A DNA stretch of 8,548 nt from NCBI GenBank assembly GCA_043820655.1, contig JBDRDO010000005.1:1-8548 (forward strand), written 5' to 3'. The translations under genes were made by a program, and so were the position numbers. The notes beneath the pieces were generated by a model. That model ran no database searches. It saw nothing but the letters and a program-made list of their open reading frames with translations, and was not told where the DNA came from. Positions within the stretch are counted from its first letter, which is position 1. Each line of letters begins with the position of its first letter. This document shows, piece after piece, positions 5,883 through 8,548 of the stretch. Source of the DNA: JAZDEL01 sp043820655. Its GTDB lineage: Archaea > Iainarchaeota > Iainarchaeia > Iainarchaeales > JAZDEL01.

Positions 5883-7276
5883 ATGCCTGTTATTTCCTTT
5901 TTCCAGTAATTGCAGATTTGCTCTGTTTTCTGCACGCTCGCCCCTATGTATGCGGCGGGGTTCACAAGGAATTCCGCCTCCTTTGCGGTGAATTTGCGCA
6001 GCATTTCCGCGGTTTTTTCGTCAAGCACCGCTTCATCAACAACAGTCCTGCCGCTCTTCGCGGCTTTCATTGAAAGCCTGCGCACATGTTCATGTGCATC
6101 TGTGTGCCCGTGCTTTGCAAGGAGAATGTATAATGGTTCCGCGGAGGTTTCCCCCGCGGCATTGCCAAGGTTAAACATCATCGCATCCTTATCAACATCC
6201 AGCCTTGACATTGCGCTGTTCATGCGGTTTGCGGCAATTGCAAGCCCCGCAATAAGCTCCGGCAGGAACCTTGCGCTCGCGCTGTTTGTCAAATCACGCT
6301 GGTGCTCTGAAATTGAATCCATGTAAACAGTCTGCATGCGCGGCATAAATTCCTTCCACAGGCTTTTAACATTTTCAAATGAAATCGGATTTCTCTTGTG
6401 CGGCATTGTGCTGCTCCCGACTTGCTTCCCCGAGAATTCCTCGGCAACCTCTGAAATTTCCGAGCGCTGTAAATTCCGCATATCATCCGCAAGGTTTGCA
6501 AGCACTGTAAATGCCGAAACTGCCTTGTGCATCAAATCCGCAACAGGTTCGGGTGAAACAATCTGCGTTGAGTGCATTCCCTGTTCCAGGCCTAATTCAT
6601 CCATTAATTGCTTCTCAAATTTAACGGGATTTGGAACAATAAGCGAAAGCGCATTATAAGCCCCCACTGCCCCTGAACATTTTCCTGCCAATTGCTCCTT
6701 CGTCCAGTATATGCCCCTAATCCTGCTTCCCAGCCTGTCAACATACCCCGCCATTGCAAAGCCGAATGTTATGGGTTCGGCATACTGACCGTGCGTCCTG
6801 CCTATCTGCACAGTTCCCCTGTGCTTCAGCGCAAGATTAATCAGCGTTTTCTCAAGCGCAATCAATTCAGGCATAACCAGATTTTCCATTGCATGCTTAT
6901 ACCTCAGCGCGTTTGCGGTATCTACAATATCATAACTTGTTGCCCCGAAGTGGATGTAGGGATGCGCTGCCTTCGGGGTTTTCCTTTTCAGAACATTGAC
7001 AAGCGCGCGCACATCATGCTTTGTAACCTTGCGCTCCTCCTCATAAACCTCATCCGCGCGGACCTTTTCCGCGGCAGTTTCAACAGCCTTTGCAATCGCA
7101 GGCTTGCAGATTTTGTTTTTTGCAAGCACGCGCACGAACGCGGCCTCAACCCTTGCCTGATATTTTATGCGCGCATTCTCACTAAGGAATTCCTCAATCC
7201 GCGCACCAAGCCCGCCGCCTATCCCGTAACGGTAATCCAGCGGAGAAATATTGGAGAAAGAATCATTTTTTGCCAT
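5876..7276 (-). CDS. purB: Adenylosuccinate lyase
   Basis: PurB eliminates fumarate from SAICAR to give AICAR and from adenylosuccinate to give AMP. With the start at 7276 the protein is 466 aa, normal for the family. The N-terminus has ISPLDYRYG (10-18). KHDVRALV (86-93) and HFGATSYDIVDTANAL (109-124) are substrate-binding blocks. GRTHGQYAEP (159-168) carries the conserved histidine H162. The fumarase/ASL signature GSSTMPHKRNP (287-297) supplies the catalytic serine loop, and SEHQRDLTNS (323-332) is also typical. I preferred ATG 7276 because GGTG lies six bases upstream. ATG 7288 (four more residues, MVRG) is an alternative that could be used as a leaderless start. purM follows 4 bp downstream. 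A TATA-like region precedes the gene, so it may head a purB-purM-cheC transcript even if purC transcription reads through. Confidence 0.97.
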   Translation of the reverse strand: MAKNDSFSNISPLDYRYGIGGGLGARIEEFLSENARIKYQARVEAAFVRVLAKNKICKPAIAKAVETAAEKVRADEVYEEERKVTKHDVRALVNVLKRKTPKAAHPYIHFGATSYDIVDTANALRYKHAMENLVMPELIALEKTLINLALKHRGTVQIGRTHGQYAEPITFGFAMAGYVDRLGSRIRGIYWTKEQLAGKCSGAVGAYNALSLIVPNPVKFEKQLMDELGLEQGMHSTQIVSPEPVADLMHKAVSAFTVLANLADDMRNLQRSEISEVAEEFSGKQVGSSTMPHKRNPISFENVKSLWKEFMPRMQTVYMDSISEHQRDLTNSASARFLPELIAGLAIAANRMNSAMSRLDVDKDAMMFNLGNAAGETSAEPLYILLAKHGHTDAHEHVRRLSMKAAKSGRTVVDEAVLDEKTAEMLRKFTAKEAEFLVNPAAYIGASVQKTEQICNYWKKEITGMR

Positions 7277-7309
7277 GCCACGCACCATATATAATAATGA
7301 AAGTAGATG

Positions 7310-7333
7310 TATTTAATACTAAGTTTATTTAAA
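7310..7333 (-). promoter_or_regulatory. Candidate promoter of purB with two TATA-like boxes
   Basis: Between the membrane-protein stop and purB the minus strand contains TTTAAATA (7326-7333) and TATTAAATA (7310-7318). An archaeal start about 25 bases from the second box would lie near 7288, giving either a leaderless message at ATG 7288 or a leader of about 12 bases to ATG 7276. The first box would start near 7304. At 52 bp this is the largest gap in the purine cluster; the others are 3-5 bp. Confidence 0.45.
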
Positions 7334-7781
7334 TCTGCGCGCGCTTCCGATAAAATGATGCCACAAAGGTGGCAATGCTCAAAAGCATAATAATCCATTC
7401 ATAGCCTGTGTACACAAGGCGCGTAAGTACCAATGCAAATATGAATGAGATAAGCCCCAGCACAACCAACAACCTTTTTGAAACAAGCTCTGCCAGCGCA
7501 TAATGAATGATGCTATTTTCCCCGAACTTATCAAGCCTTTTTTCAACAGTAACCGCAACAGTCAGGCCTGCGGCAAAGAATGTAAAAAACCAGCTTATGA
7601 ATGGGAACCATATTCTCTGTGTATCCAGCAGGCCCCCGAAAAATGAAACCGTGTTTTCCCAGCCGGCATTGTAATACATGAAAGAGAAAAGGAACAGAAT
7701 TGAACCCCCGATGCAGATAGCCCAAAAAAGCGGAGGCGCTTTCCTGAGCGCATTTATATCACTTGGCTTCATCTCAGGCAT
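7329..7781 (-). CDS. Four-helix membrane protein of unknown function, between purC and purB
   Basis: I do not recognise a family for this 150-aa protein. It has four clear hydrophobic segments at about residues 18-37, 58-78, 103-124 and 127-144. An amphipathic, charged stretch (79-102, with EKRLDKFGENS) lies between the second and third. The first 17 residues are polar and the end is basic (YRKRAQI). There is no signal peptide cleavage motif, no cysteine cluster and no obvious catalytic motif. ATG 7781 has GAGTGAT four bases upstream and leaves a 5-bp gap after purC; a GTG at 7790 overlapping the purC stop would add three residues. Its place in the operon suggests co-transcription with purC, but a role in purine transport or synthesis would be a guess. 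It is too small for a usual purine permease. Confidence 0.75.
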   Translation of the reverse strand: MPEMKPSDINALRKAPPLFWAICIGGSILFLFSFMYYNAGWENTVSFFGGLLDTQRIWFPFISWFFTFFAAGLTVAVTVEKRLDKFGENSIIHYALAELVSKRLLVVLGLISFIFALVLTRLVYTGYEWIIMLLSIATFVASFYRKRAQI

Positions 7782-7786
7782 ATTAA

Positions 7787-8548
7787 TCACTCAACAAACG
7801 CCAGATAATCCGCCACTGCGTCCTTTATTGTTTTCGCGCCTGCAATTTCCACGCCAGTCCATGCAGCGGCAACCGAACTGTAAATAACGCTTATCACATC
7901 GACTAATTCTGCAGGCAGCGAAGGCGGAATCGGGTATTCTGTTTTTTGTTTTTTCTCTTTTTTAGCCAGTTCCAGATTTTCAACCCAGTCCGCGTGCTCC
8001 TTCATATAATAATCACGCGCAACCTGCTTGCTTAAATTCACGCCGTTGTACAAAAACCTGTTTTCATCGGGCGTGCCGCAGACATCAACAAGCATAAGTT
8101 CGCGCCTTTCATTCAGCGCAAATTCAACCTTTCCATCCGCGTGCTCCAGCCCAATTGAGCCGGCCTTTTTGTTTAAGTAATCATTAATCTGCAAAGTTTT
8201 GTTTTTCAGCCCCTCAAGTTCCTCATCGCTCAATTTTGACATCTCCTGCGCCTCTTTCCATGAAAGATACCTGTCACTTGGCTCAAGTTTTGTGCTTACA
8301 TCAACAATTGGATTTGGCAAAGGCTCGTTTGCCTCGGGCATCTTCTCAAGCCCCAGGCTTTCCAGTTCCAAATCCCCTGCGGCAAGGCGCTTGAACACGG
8401 AACTGCCCGCGGGCAGTGAATTCCTGAATATTATCTCAAGCGGAATAAGGTAATTTGTGTCTCCCTCATTTATCTCCCCGCGCTGGGGGTATAAAACACG
8501 CACAATGGAAACTTCCATCTCATTATGCTTCGGCATTTTGCGGAAATG
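7787..8548 (-). CDS. purC: SAICAR synthetase (phosphoribosylaminoimidazole-succinocarboxamide synthase), 5' end outside window
   Basis: PurC joins CAIR, aspartate and ATP to make SAICAR. The frame stays open through the right edge, with codons for HFRK before the first in-window ATG at 8536. PurC proteins normally have an ATP-binding N-terminal lobe ahead of a (T)HF motif, so I call this a partial gene of 253 visible residues, not a gene starting at 8536. Numbered from that methionine, visible blocks are IPLEIIFRNSLPAGSSVFKR (31-50, the signature containing the E-x-x-x-R and GS residues), STKLEPSDRYLS (81-92), DGKVEF (134-139, the D-x-K-x-E signature) and VDVCGTPDENRF (150-161). The first signature has one extra residue, P42, before AGS compared with the common RNxxAGS form, and there is an insertion (about 10-29) before it. 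These suit a longer variant that I associate with archaea. A membrane-protein gene follows after 5 bp. Confidence 0.93.
   Translation of the reverse strand, partial: HFRKMPKHNEMEVSIVRVLYPQRGEINEGDTNYLIPLEIIFRNSLPAGSSVFKRLAAGDLELESLGLEKMPEANEPLPNPIVDVSTKLEPSDRYLSWKEAQEMSKLSDEELEGLKNKTLQINDYLNKKAGSIGLEHADGKVEFALNERRELMLVDVCGTPDENRFLYNGVNLSKQVARDYYMKEHADWVENLELAKKEKKQKTEYPIPPSLPAELVDVISVIYSSVAAAWTGVEIAGAKTIKDAVADYLAFVE

Noticed and set aside
6692..7294. 200-residue open frame on the plus strand
   Set aside because: It is antisense to purB, whose conserved blocks are continuous through this stretch.
7289..7328. A purine riboswitch or small RNA before purB
   Set aside because: The gap is about 50 bases, very AT-rich, and shows no stable paired elements; TATA-like boxes explain it better.
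8534..8536. ATG at 8536 as the true purC start
   Set aside because: The frame stays open to the window edge with HFRK upstream, matching the family's internal HF motif, and the N-terminal ATP-binding lobe would be missing.

Overview
The window looks like a piece of an archaeal chromosome of intermediate GC. Four things support this. Start codons follow GGTG/GAGGTGA-type ribosome sites about 4-6 bases upstream. Intergenic gaps hold AT-rich TATA-like boxes and no bacterial -35/-10 pairs. Genes are packed with gaps of 3-8 bp. The gene content fits too: a CheC-type phosphatase, PAS-rich soluble histidine kinases, and a PurC of the form I associate with archaea. The lineage cannot be fixed from this sequence; a euryarchaeal or DPANN-type genome is a guess.

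Left half (1-4150), signalling. Two histidine kinase genes run leftward in tandem. The first is a soluble kinase with about five PAS domains (892 aa). Eight bases after it comes a four-helix membrane kinase that runs off the left edge of the window. An 87-bp intergenic region separates them from a divergent, rightward, stand-alone CheY-like receiver gene. That region carries a TATA-like box usable by both strands and a perfect 2 x 18-bp tandem repeat.

Right half (4180-8548), all leftward, purine synthesis. In transcription order: purC (cut at its 5' end by the right edge), a four-helix membrane protein of unknown function, purB, purM and a CheC-like phosphatase gene. purB-purM-cheC are separated by 4 and 3 bp, and ribosome sites overlap the preceding stop codons, so they are almost certainly co-transcribed and probably translationally coupled. 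A TATA-like region in the 52 bp before purB may give that segment its own promoter. PurM makes AIR, PurC makes SAICAR, and PurB releases AICAR and also AMP in the adenylate branch.

The two halves meet tail to tail: the receiver gene and cheC converge with 29 bp between their stop codons. The most interesting reading is a compact phosphorelay. Two HisKA-type kinases would feed a single-domain receiver, and a CheC-type phosphatase with both E-x-x-N catalytic motifs would reset it, while being transcribed with purine genes. No cheA, cheB, cheR, cheD, cheW, receptor or archaellum gene is visible in the window. No tRNA, rRNA, CRISPR, insertion sequence or gene-free stretch over 300 bases was seen.
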